A stretch of 64,000 nucleotides of DNA from Anniella stebbinsi. Its lineage: Eukaryota > Chordata > Lepidosauria > Squamata > Anniellidae. Made by a program: the position numbers and the translations under genes. Positions 1 through 20,300 of the stretch are shown here, in pieces. Numbering within the stretch: position 1 is the stretch's first letter; every line of letters begins with the position of its first letter. Below the pieces are notes generated by a model that was given only the letters and a program-made list of their open reading frames with translations, made no database searches and was not told the origin of the DNA. The stretch lies in the NCBI GenBank assembly GCA_029215795.1, contig JARDYH010000005.1:12432001-12496000 (forward strand), read 5' to 3'.

Positions 1-319
1 CCACCTCCTACTCCTTTTTCTGTTTCTCACATCACCCCCAACACTCTCTTATACATACACTCCTTCCCAACTAATCCAGGTCTGTTTAGCCATTACGCAA
101 GGGCTTCAGTGCTGTTGCTGCTGGACTGGGCTCAACAGCATCCCGTGCAATTGGTGCTGCACCAGCAACTGCCAGGGCCAAGCTGGCCCAACATAAAATG
201 CTCTGCCTTCTCCTCCTGAAAGGCCCAGGCAGCTTTTTAACGTTGAATGTTGTGCTAAGCACGCCAGCCCCTGCAGGCCTTTTTCAGGCCCTCCATCTCC
301 CTTCCTCCTGACAAACCTA
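1..319. other. WDR45 downstream flank, nothing recognised
   Basis: No gene, conserved exon or clear repeat is recognised here. It may contain further decayed LINE sequence continuous with the next element. Confidence 0.3.
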
Positions 320-1065
320 GATTTTGGCTGTTGGAAGCCTACAAGCGGGACAGGAACGCAAGAGTAACCTCCCACTAATGTTCACCAGCATCTAGCATAC
401 AGAGACACATGCCTCCTCCGATCCTGGAGGTCATGTATAGCCACCATGACTAGTAACCGTTAAAAGCCTTGTCCTCTGTGAATTTGCCTAGCCCCCTTTT
501 AAAGCCATCCAAATCAGTAGACATCACTACGCCATGTGGAAGTACATTCCATAGTTTAAGAGTTGTGCAAGGAAGCACTTCCTTTTACCACTCAGCTTCC
601 TTGGACCATGGGTTGTAGTATGATGAGAGAGGGAGAAAGGTGCATTTATCTTTTCCATGCTGTGCATATTTTTATACACCTCTATCATGGCCCCCCCTTA
701 CTCATCATTTCCTCCAAGCTAAACAGTCCCAGATGTTGTAACCTTTCCTCATAGGAGGTTGCTCCAACCCCTTGGTCATTTCGGTTGCCTTTTTCTGCAC
801 CCTGTTCAGCTCTATATGCTTTTTGAGGTGTGGTGACCAGAACTGTACACAGTACTCAAAGTGTGGTTTGCACCATAGATTTGTATAAGGGTACCATGAT
901 ACCAGCAGTTTTATTTTAGGTTCTGTTCCTAAAGATCCCCAACATGGAGTTTTCCCTTTTCACAAAGTCACACAATGGGGGGATGCTTTTATCACGTGGT
1001 CCACCGGTACCTGAAGATCCATTTTCTGGTCAGTCATTGCCAGCTGACTGACCTTCAACTTCCGC
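320..1065 (-). mobile_element. Old CR1/L3-type LINE fragment
   Basis: The minus strand reads as a decayed CR1-family reverse-transcriptase C-terminus. ELNRVQKKATEMT is visible near 770-810, followed by GLFSLEE and a Trp-Asn-Leu-Pro-like tail, then the CR1 3'UTR. Stops and indels make it inactive. Confidence 0.7.
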
Positions 1066-1442
1066 GAGTGTTCATTTTTTTGTGTCCGTATATATTAATT
1101 TGCCAATTTCCCCAGTTTGGAGAACGATCCTCTTGGAGCTCTTTGCTATCCATAATAGATACACTATTAGGATGTGTATCTAATAGTGCTCATTAATGAT
1201 ACGCTAAATGGCAACATTTCTTTTCACCCAATTCTTCCTTCCTCCCTCAGTACAAAGTGGTTATTCCCTCCCTCCCCATTGATGCATAATGTATTTTATG
1301 AATAAACCCATCCAATTAGGCGAGTAATAGCATTCTTTTCTTACCACTCCAACTAGGCTCTGTCCGGACTCACACATTTCCTTTTCAATTCCTTTGAATC
1401 ACAGATGGTCAATAAAGCAATTCAGAAGCATTTGCACTTAAC

Positions 1443-1448
1443 TTTAAT
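1443..1448 (-). other. WDR45: Candidate WDR45 polyadenylation signal (ATTAAA)
   Basis: An ATTAAA variant signal on the minus strand about 410 nt after the WDR45 stop. It was chosen only by position; no cleavage site evidence is available. Confidence 0.25.
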
Positions 1449-1854
1449 GATAGCTCTACCCTTTCTCCCAGCAAAAAATGTCTGTCAAGAGCTGGGGACA
1501 TCCAGATGTTGCTGGTAGCAAGGATCTTGCCTCCGCGAGCTTCCAAAATCCAGGTTGAACAGATGTTGGAGAAGTGCTCTCTCTAAAAACTCAACCTTCT
1601 GGGCCTTCTCACTGGTCCCACATGGATTGGGTAGCTTGGCAAAGGCAGCAATTAAAACAGCATCAGAGAAATGAAGAATCAAGGTGCTCACCGGGTATCT
1701 ATCCCACCCTGCCACAAGAGCCTGGCAGGATTCCCAGCATGCCTTGTTCTTTTTCCCAACTTGGCTCCTCAGCATACCCATGGCTAAGCAACGCTCCCAA
1801 ATTGCCCTGGAGTCCAGCAGGCATCTGCCTGCCTCACGACGGGCTTTGCTGAGC

Positions 1855-10401
<8,547 letters not shown>

Positions 10402-10605
10402 GATGAGCCCCGTAGAACACCCCTCAACTGGGGCAGGCACACTGGAGTGGTCTGTTTCTGTTCTCGGCTGTCCAACATGATGGGAAAGGAAAGACATCAG
10501 AAGCAGAAACCAATGCAAAGGAGCAACCCCAAAGGAAATCCAGCCAGCCCCAATACTCTTCAGCTCAGTTTGATACACCCCATAGGCCCCTCTTCCACCC
10601 TATAG

Positions 10606-10745
10606 ACCAGGAGAGGACAATTTGTGGACTTCCAGATGTTTTGGCCTACAACTCCCATTACCCCTAGCCAACATAGCCAGTAGTGAGGGATGATGGGAGT
10701 TGTGATCCTCTAGATGTTGCTGGCCTACAAGTTGCCCACCCCTGC
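10606..10745. repeat. 'ACTCCCAT' palindromic MITE copy
   Basis: Arms GATGTTTTGGCCTACAACTC and GGGAGTTGTGATCCTCTAG flank a GCCAACATAGCCAG centre. Upstream of WDR45 coding exon 1. Confidence 0.6.
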
Positions 10746-12139
10746 TATAGACCCTGCCCTGTGTCACTCAGACTTGATTCCAGTTACTGTCAGCCCTCTG
10801 TCTCCATATACATGAAGGTCTTCTCTCCCTGTCCAAATTCAATCTATCACAGGGCTCTGATACGCCATCCCTTGAACCCAGATCCTGGACCCAGTTCCTA
10901 CTCCCACTCCCTGCCTGCCTGCCTGAAGCCAGCCAGCTCTGAAATGGTCCACTTCCCCACTGGATCCCTCTCTACTTTTCTCTAGTCTTATTATTGTACC
11001 GCATCCTGTACAAGAGGGTTCCCCCAAAGCCTTCTCTTCCATCCTATGCAACTCTCTAGTATAAAGCTCTGCATTACCCAAACCCCTGCAAGTGTCTTCC
11101 CTGACACCCCCAAACCCCCAGGGCTACAGCCAGGGCCCCCAACCACTTCCTGCCTCCCCATATCCATACGCACACCAGCTCAATCCGTTTAATTCGGATT
11201 AAAAAGATCTGTCACTTTGATTTCTTCCTGATACCAAACCTGAACACCTCGTTTGGCTTCACCCCCTTCCCCTGTCTTTGCCTCCCCTGTAGATCCCCCC
11301 CCCCGCCCTCTTTTCTCTTCCCCACCTTATTTACATCAAGCCCAGTTCTCTACACTGTAAACACCAGTCACCTGCCCGGACTAGTTCCGCAAGACCACAA
11401 AGAGGAGGTATAGAGCGTTTCCTTATCACGTGATCCAGGAAGCACTGAAGTCGCGGCGGCCATGTTAGAAACTGGAAGGAGGAAGGGAGCGGCGAGAGGG
11501 TTTTTAAAAAAGCCGACCTGAGGTTCCTCCATTTCTCGAAACGGCAAAACCCGTTTCCAGGCAAAGCGGCCATTTTTGAAACTGGCACCTCCCGTCATTC
11601 GACGGTGCTGCCCGGTTTGGAAGTTGGCAGGAGCGAAGGTGGTTTGGGGGAAGGGGGGGGGAACACAGTTTTTATTATGGAGAGTTGCGTACCATTTTTT
11701 AAACCCGGGAATGCTGGAAGTTGCAGTACAACAGAGCTGGAGGGCACCAGTTTGGGGAAGCCTGTTCTAAACACAGTAAAGCCCTGCTCACAGGCTCATG
11801 AACTAACACAATACAAAAGGAAAACTGGATGGGGAGGGAAGAGGAAAGCAAGTATTGGGAGTAGCTGCTCCTCCACTGGTTCATGAAAGGTCTCCCCCTT
11901 GCCAGGATGCCTCCCTTCAGCTCTGCAGTCCTAGGAAAACTGACATTGGAGCCATAGTTTGAAACCTGTTTCAGAGGAGGAACTGGAATCTTGTCTTCAG
12001 CACTCTTATCTTGCCAGATATCCTCACCTAGAGGAAGCCTATCTACACTTACTAAGGAGTAAGTCCCAATGAACTCTACAAAGCCTGAGTAAATATTAGG
12101 ATGGTGTTACAAGAGCATTTGTAGCCTTCCAGTTCACTA
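10746..12139. other. WDR45-GPKOW intergenic DNA, proximal part
   Basis: Apart from the probable WDR45 first exon/promoter at 11.37-11.65 kb, only unique-looking pyrimidine-rich DNA and short homopolymers are seen. No further gene is recognised. Confidence 0.4.
11373..11650 (-). promoter_or_regulatory. WDR45: Probable WDR45 first exon and promoter, with CLEAR-like E-box
   Basis: This GC-rich stretch lies about 1 kb upstream of the WDR45 start. On the minus strand a good donor (CAG|GTGAC) ends a putative noncoding exon at 11,372/11,373. The palindrome TCACGTGA is at 11,426-11,433; it is the core of the CLEAR/E-box bound by TFEB-type factors. YY1-like ATGGCCGC cores lie near 11,460 and 11,570. 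No TATA box is evident. Assignment to WDR45 is inferred from position and strand. Confidence 0.55.
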
Positions 12140-12412
12140 TAGAGCAGGGTTGCAGAACCTCAGGCCCTACAGACAAATCCAGCCCGCCTGGGACTTCCCA
12201 GATGGCCATGCCCTACTCCTGAGGTGGGGGAAATGCCTCCCCTAAGACTTAGTTACTGGCAGTAAAAGCCTTATGCTAAAATATGTTGATATTTTGGCCT
12301 CACACTTTTTGCCTTTGGCCCTGCCCACAACCAGAATGCAGCCCCCCAAAATCTCTCTGAAATTAAATTCAGCCTGAGGACTGAAGGAAGTTCAAACACC
12401 CCTGCTACAGAG
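12140..12412 (+). repeat. ~300-bp 'CCTCAGGCC' dispersed repeat, copy 1
   Basis: A family beginning GGAACCTCAGGCCC and ending CTGAAAGAGGTTCAACACCC, with an internal GCAGTAAAAGCTTTAAACT block. Probably a nonautonomous DNA element; intergenic. Confidence 0.6.
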
Positions 12413-13204
12413 CAAGTCCGACAGTACCTCACGAATTTAAGGGTAAACTACAAGCTTTGTTTTTTCAGAGGATTCTTCCTCAGTCTGGAAGGATTCAGAA
12501 ATTCCAGGGGGGGAAAGGTAGGGGAGAGGCATTTCTATTCTATACCAGGGTATGGAGTGTATGAGGGTTCATGGACAAAGTAATAGCCCTTTTCTCTCTC
12601 AGTACCATCACCCTTACCTACTATTACTTGCACCAGAGTTTTTGCAGTTTGAGATTTTGGTATATCACCTAGAAATTAGGAAAGGAGTGGGGGGAAGCAT
12701 ACATGATTCACTAGCTGGAGAATGACTCAAAGCACTCAAATCCACAATCATCATCCAGGTAAACATCTAGTAGGGAGATTCAGAAAAGAACCAAACGTGC
12801 CAATAAGATTGGGCTAACCGGGACATTTGTATTGGAAATCAGGGGCCATCCTAGTAGACAGAACAGCTTCATTATGCTGGTTGCCACACCTCTGACCGTA
12901 GCCATACTAACAACCACACAAAGAGAAGAGGGGAAATATGGGGTTTATTTACAATTTATGGCACAATTTAACTAACAATGTAATCCCACCTGTGAAACCC
13001 AATTTACATGGTACGTAGATCCCACGGAGTCCATTTTCACAGCAGTTGTTAACATGACATGTCCTCACATGCCGCTTTTAAAGGGGCCACTCTCACAAGA
13101 GCTTTCAAAACTTCAGAATGCACAGACACTCAGGTAAGAGAACTAGTACATGTTTTTTGATGCTCAAAACTGCGCTGGCCTAGAATCCAAAACAGTTGCT
13201 CTAG

Positions 13205-13505
13205 AACAGGGGTGGGGAACCTCAGGCCCTCTTGGATTCCCGAGATAGTCACGCCTCTTTCCCTGGCCCAACCCAATTTCCCCCAACCACCAATCGTTTG
13301 CTTGTTTCCCATCTTTTGAACAAATTTCTTTCCCCCACTCCAAGCCTCTCCCAAGGCTTAGTTACTGGCAGTAAAAGCTTTAAACTACAATATGTTGATA
13401 TTTTTGGGCCCACCCACCACTGGAATTCCACTCCCCCGCCCCCAAGAGCTTCTCCAAAAACTGAATTCAACTGGTGGTCTGAAAGCGGTCCCCCGCCCCT
13501 GCTGT
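13205..13505 (+). repeat. ~300-bp 'CCTCAGGCC' dispersed repeat, copy 2
   Basis: Best-preserved copy: GGTGGGGAACCTCAGGCCC start, GGCAGTAAAAGCTTTAAACT block, TCTGAAAGCGG end. Lies between WDR45 and GPKOW, beyond the GPKOW candidate polyA signal. Confidence 0.65.
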
Positions 13506-13724
13506 ACGATGATTGAAGACAAGCGCTATATCCTTCTTTTGGGTATGCCCTGCTAAGAGCCCAAGCTGTTGCCCTGGTGAAAAAGCATCGGTTTTGCACA
13601 ATATCCTGCCTATTATATGCTCAAAGATCTTGCCATGCAGACATTATGAATGTAAGCCTATTTAGAAACTGATACGTGGAAAAAAGCCCTAGATTCCGCC
13701 CTTGAATGCTTGGAGCATTTTTGG

Positions 13725-13730
13725 TTTATT
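13725..13730 (-). other. GPKOW: Candidate GPKOW polyadenylation signal (AATAAA)
   Basis: A canonical hexamer on the minus strand about 620 nt past the GPKOW stop. Position fits a 3'UTR end; unverified. Confidence 0.4.
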
Positions 13731-14346
13731 GTAAGAGCAAAAATTCTTACACATACAATAACACTCTTCCCACCCCACCCCCCATATTTCAATAGATGAC
13801 ACAAATTGCAGTAGCTCTTCTCTAGAACACAGACTAGAGCTTAGAAATGCAAATCCAAAACTATTACTCATTGATGAAAGCCCAGAGAATACTGGATCCA
13901 AGTCAAGACAGTTGTACGCTGCTTTGTTCTAGGTCCAGCCTCATTTCTTGCTGGTTCTAGAACCAGAGTTGACCAGCAACTGTTTGGCTGTGCTCTAGAT
14001 TTCATTCACGGTGTATGTTCTCGCCTTTGGCAGTCGTGGATACTCATGTTCTAGAGTGCCACTGTTGGTTTAGGAACCAGAAATCGGTGCCCTTTACTGG
14101 TAAAAACCCAAGTAACCGCATCTCTCGTGTTCGTTTAAAAAGTGATACTCTAGAACACTGTGGAGATGATGCAGGCATCCGCCCTGAATGTGGAGGCAAG
14201 CCTTGTTCCCCGTTCAGTCCACTAGTGTGCTCAGGACTTCCAGCCAAACAAAGATGAGAAGCTGCAGGCTGGCCCTATCCTTGACCCTAAATTCAGGTGT
14301 TCCTCTGTCCTGCAGATGTTGTGCATTCCGGGGGAGGTTGCAAAAC

Positions 14347-17300
14347 TCAGTCATCCTCTGATCCGCCAACATAGTGGCAGACAGCATCATAGTCCAGTGT
14401 CAGCAGCTTCTCTTCATCCTGCTGCAGCTGCACCAGAGCGCGGTTCTGCTCCTTGTCCCGACGCAGAATGCGGCCCACCTAGTTGGGAGAGGAAGAAGAT
14501 GTGACCCATGGACTAAGATTGCATGGGTTTCTTGGAGAAAAGATGTGGCCCTCCAGATGTTCTTGGATTCCAACTCCCATCAGCCCCAGCTAGCAGGGCC
14601 ACTGGCCAGGGGTGATGGGAGTTGGAGTGCACCACTTACACACCGGAAATAAGTGTGCCGCTCTCACACAACTACAATTAACACTAGGTCCAGTTGGCTT
14701 TCACATTCATGGGCCAGGCTCCAACCCACCGTGATCTGTGACTCACCCGGCCGGCATGCTCCCCCAGCACCACCATGACACAGGTTGTATCGCTCCGAGG
14801 GATAACTGTCTCCAGCATGGACTCAGGAATCCCTGTAGAAGGGGAAGAAGCAGCCGCTACAGTTAAAAAGGGCACTAACCAGAGCATTTGCTAGTTCCTC
14901 CATCTGTTGCAAGCCCCACTGAGCAATCCCCTTCTAACCCCCGCTCCCCGATCTCAGTTAAGAATGCAAGAGCCCAGCTGGATCAGACCAAGGGTCCATC
15001 TAGTCCAGGACTCTTGTTTACACAGTGGCCAAACGACGCTGTCAACCAGGAACCCACAAGCAGGACATGGTGCAACAGCACCCTCCTGCCCACCCATGTT
15101 CCCCAGCAACTGGTGTATATAGGCTTACTGCCTCTGATACTGGAGGTAGCACCTAGCCATCAGGACAAGTAGCTGAAGCTGGGGCCCTGGCCGTCACATG
15201 GGAATTTTCTTACCCTCCTGTTGGGAGAGACTCAAGGCAGCAGCTTGTGCCTCGCTGCATTTCCCCCTTTTCAACTCTCCTAGTTGCACATCAGGGGTGG
15301 GGAACCTGGGGCGCTCCAGATATTGTCAGACTCCAAACCCCATCAGCCCCGCTCAGCATGGCCATTGGTCAGGGATGATGGGAGCTGTAGTCCAACATCT
15401 GGAACCTGTTGCAGATAAAAGCCTGGAAATCTTTGAGCAATATCTGGGGCAGGCTCCAAAACCAAGCCAGGCCTCCAGTGGTGAGGTGGGAAGCACTTGG
15501 GGCTAAAATGTAAATTTACACATATCATACATTTTCCCCCACCCAGCTCTTTAGGAAGGAAGGGGAAAAAAACACTCAGCATGGCTTGCAGTTCACTGCT
15601 TAAGCAAACCTCAATAAGAATGGAGAGAGAATACCCACATCCCATGCTTAGTAAGAACCAGGGCCACAAGCTCTAATGAGTTCAACTGAAGCATGAGTTG
15701 ATTAGAAGGGGGCCCGGGGAGACTTAAAATTTGTGACAGGCAATTTTAAACAGGGGGTGCTGTAAGATACGCACACACATTTGTCACTATAATTGGGAAT
15801 GAAAAATATGGACAGTATCTAAGTCCAGGTTCCGCTGCATTTGGGGGGCGGGGGGGGGGCATTCGTCCTAACCAGCTACTTCACCACAGAATTGTTTTCT
15901 TTTACCCTAGCTACACAGGGACAGACCCTCTTCCATTTGGCAGACTCAAGTCTAAGGGAAAGCCCAGGTTAGGCAGCAGAACACTCACCTTCCAGAATCC
16001 GACCCTCTTCCGTTCGGCAGATGCATGTGTCTGGCTTGAGGACATCTTCAATTACCATCTGGGGACAAGAGACAGGACAAGGTATGCTATTTTGTCAAAG
16101 AAGCGGGGTAAGATGAGTGCTCATACCCACTCTCGTCTTGGGTACGTGGGAAATTATGATCGAGAGTTACTTCAGTGAATTGGCTGTCCGCTCCACAGCA
16201 AAACTTTCAATCTTAAATTACACAGGCCTCTGCCAGAACTGGACTGCCTTTGGTTTTAATAGGGAGAATCACGTGCTTGAAAGCACCGTGTCCCCTCCAC
16301 ACCTTCAAGTTATGTCCTAAGTCAAAGTGTCCCCTCTCTCTGAGGTGGTGGGGAGGTTCCCAGGCAAAGAGCAGCAACAAACCAGCCTCAAGATGGGCCC
16401 TCAGGGTTTGCGTGAGGCAATTGCTTCAAGCAGCCACCTGCGCAGCTGCTGGCAAATGAGAACTAGGCCGAAGCCACCTGTCCTCTGAGCGAAATGTTCT
16501 TCATAATACTTTGCTACTCTCCCATGGCCAGCGGAAGCAGAAACATACAAAAAGAAGCAGATATAGATCATTACACTGGGCGTGCAGCATGGATTTGAGT
16601 TCATCTGTTCTTCCTGTTTGGTTACCCTTACCCATCTTCACCTCCCCCTGCCCAGATAACACTCTCTAGATGAGGGAGTGGGCAATTTGTCATCCAAAAC
16701 GTCTGTTGCCCACCCCAGTCTAAAACCTGTATTTTGCTCCTGCCGCATGGTAAAGTACAGTGGAAACTCTTGAGCATCAAAATGTATTTTTATTAAGTCC
16801 AGGATATACACTGCCCAGGATGACTTCACGTCTATCAACTCTTAAATCAGTACATGTTGGAAAGGGGACTTCTGAAAGTACCTTCGTATTGTAGTATTTA
16901 CCACCCTTGTAGAGCTTATCCACAAAACGGACTCGCAGGTCTTGTCGCAACCAGTGAGGAGCTCTAGAAGAAGAATTATTGCTGCTGTTGCTGCTGCTGC
17001 CACCACCGCTGCCATCACCCTTACTCTGTTTGCCAGCACGGTCATCTCTGTGGGCAGAAGACATCACTTTGGAGAATTTTCCACTAAGCCAGGATGGGCA
17101 GAAGGTAGATCTCCAGATGTTTGGGACTTCAACTCCCAGAAGCCCCTGCCAGTATGGCCCATGGTCAGGAATGTTGGGAACTGAGGTCCAAAAGATCTGG
17201 AGAGCTGCTCCGAGCCATACCACATTACAATGGAATTAAGAACTTAAAGCTTTCTGGTCGAGGGATAGAAGGAAATGGAAATATAAAATTGGACACGAGA

Positions 17301-20300
17301 ACATGTTATTAAAAAGCTTCAAACATTCTCCATAAACGCTAGTCTAAGTAATTCGCCAGGTGCTGATATAGCACAGTGGCTCACAGATGGAGCTATGAAT
17401 CAGGAAGTCCCAAGTTCAAATCTTGCCTCCGCCGTGAGCTCACTAGATACCCCAGCCTTCCCCAACCTTGTGTGGGCCAGATGTGTTGGACCACAAGTCT
17501 CAGAATCCCGCAGCCAGCTGCCAGCAAAGAGGCTGCTAGTACGGGTGCTCACTTTTGAACTGGCAGCCTTGCTTCCCTGCCGCCAACAACGCATTACCTG
17601 TCAGAACCTGCTGGATGCTTCCTCTTTTTGTCCTTGTCCCTTCTGTCTTTGTCCTTTTTGTCTTCCGGGGCTCTGTTGTCCATGTCATGCTTGGTCCCGT
17701 TTCTCTCTTCCACCTCCTTCTCTTTGTGGGCCTTGCTGAGGCGGCCTACAGCGAGAGGAACCCCAAGCCTGAGATGACTCTTGGACTGAGGGTGGGGGTG
17801 GAGGCTCTCGGGCACACTTTCAAACCCAGCTCCAAAAAGCACGACAGCCAGATGAGGGCTGATGTCAGACATCTGTACCGCTATCTGTCCTGCCCCCACT
17901 CGAGGAATCCTCCTCAGAAGAAGAGGTGGAGCTCCCAGAAACTGAGGGCACTCCAGAACCGTCACTGTCACCAGACCAGGAGGAGCCTGGGCCCTTAGGG
18001 GAAACAGCTGCAGGTCTACCCTGTCAGGAGGCAGAGGCTGAGCAACTCCCTGGTCCCCAGGAGTGATGTCGCCACAAGTGACAGGCAAGTGGGGCTCCCG
18101 TGAGAAAGAGTGCTAGCTTGCAAGGAAGGACTCCTCAGGAGAAAGTGATTCCCCAGGAATAGGGCTCTGACCAGGGAGCTCTAATGTACTGCAGCTGAGC
18201 CCGAGGTGGGGCTCAGCAGGCTCTGATGTTAAAAGCCTTCAGTGTCTGCCTCACCAGTGCTGGAAACAACACCATTCTTCCAGCTACTGTGCCTTCTACT
18301 GTGCCTCCCAGACCTTGCCATGTATTTCATGCCCTGTGCTACCAACCCTTGGACTCTTTCTTGACTCTGCTTCTGGACTGTGTAACATCTGACTGCCTAA
18401 CTGTGTATTGACCTCTGTCTGCTGTCTCAAGCAGTCTTGCCTTAGCCTGATCCCACTTCTCTGACTGCTTGCCTGTGCTTTGACCCTCACCTGCTACCTT
18501 GACCGCTCTTGCTAGCCTGAACCCCATTAGACTGGACCTGTGTGCTTGAACACTGCTTCTTGGTTAACCCAGCTGCGGTCAATGCAGGATGCTATCCACT
18601 GGTCCCCAGAAGCAGAAATGAGGGTGACAAGACCTCTTGAGCAATCACATTTGGGAAGAGAGCTTTAACTTACTTAGATCTTTGGCCAGCTTATCATATT
18701 CCTTCTGCGTCACAGGCCGAACCCCATGCTGACTCACAGTCGCTGTTTTGCCACCGATGGCCAATTTCACCATGATGCGAGCGTTATCTCCATCTACGCC
18801 TTCAATCTATGGAAGACAAGGGGGCAGCGCCCGGCCACAATCAACGAGGGAGGTGAAAGTCAGGAAGCGTAGGATAGAAGCAGCCTTCCCCAACCTTGGC
18901 CCTCCAGGTGTTTTGGACTTCAACTACCTTCAGCCCCAATAGCATGGCCAATGGTCAGGAATGCCCAGGAGTTGTAGTCCAAAACATCTGGAGAGCATCA
19001 GGTTGGGGAAGGCTGGGGTAGAGTATCTCCTGCTCTTAGGCTGTAACAGCAGTGCAAATGAAGCTATGGCTGCATTCAGACAACACAATAATCAACTGGG
19101 GGGGGGGGGGGAACAATCATCAGTTGTATTGACTATCATGTCGTCCAAATGCTGCCATAGTCAACTCAGTGCTGATCCTAATCCACACCATGGTTGATTA
19201 TTTATTACCATGTTGTGTGGGGAGTACCCCCTAGATGAACAACTGTAAAGTTGATTATTACCCCACCACTGACTATCGTGTTGTCTGAATGCAGCCTCTG
19301 TCTTCACTAGAAACTGGTTTCAAGCTGATTTATCTATCAAGAGCTCCTTGCCTCCAAAACACTAAGCATCACAGTTTTCCAAAACAAATGCTGAACCCAA
19401 AGGATCTGCAGCACATGGACTACAAATCCCAGGCTATCTTGGGAGAACCAGAGATACAGAATGGGCAGACTGTGCTCTGTCTGCCAAAGTAGAGAAGAGA
19501 CAGGCAAAGATGCATCCCAGCGTGTGGGGTGGCGTACGGGCCCATGCTCGTATCACAGGCTAGACTTTAAAAAGAAAAAAAGAGATGCTCCCATCAACTT
19601 GCAGAGCAGGGATTTGGAAACGGAGCCTGTGCGTAGTGCAGCACCCTCTCTCCAACGCTGTCATAGCAAGGCTCATCTGACACTTGCCCAACCGGCACAA
19701 CAGTTGAGAGGCAGCTGTAAGGTGCCAAGTTTTGCTCCCGTACAGATGGCTAACCAGATCGACAGAAGGATTCCACAGTGTGCCAGGAGGCATCAAAGAA
19801 AGGGATCCCAGGGAAGCAATAAGACCGTGACAAACCAGCCCCACCAGTCTTCCGCCCGTCTGTCGATACGGTGGCAGAGTCCATAACACAGAACAAGGCC
19901 CATGGGTGGGGTCTTCCTTTGGATTCAGTCAAGATGCACATAAACACTGAATTGGGCAGGAGACGTTGAGACGCTGTCTAGGCCTTACCTCGTAATCGCT
20001 CACTTCCAGAATCCCAACAGAAAGGGGTGCTTGCGCATGGGTCTGGGCCCAAAGTGTGTGTGGGGGGAAGCTGTTGGAGGAAATCAACCGCTCACCTTTC
20101 CATACAGCTCCTTGTGAGGCCCGGCCTCAATGAAGACCGCACCGCCTGGAACCAATCCCAAAGGCTCTTCCTTGCTCTTCGAAGGCTCCTCACCCGGCTT
20201 CGGGGGCCGCCGTGGTCCCGAGGGCTGCAGATCCTGGGCTGCTGAGCGATCTGCGCCCAGGCCCAGGCCCTTGGGCCGGAGACGATTCTCCAGGGGCTTC

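Noticed and set aside
19983..20025. Possible extra GPKOW exon with a donor-like GAG|GTAAGG on the minus strand
   Set aside because: Exons at 20,096-20,306 and 18,674-18,806 join in phase and match the human protein without a gap.
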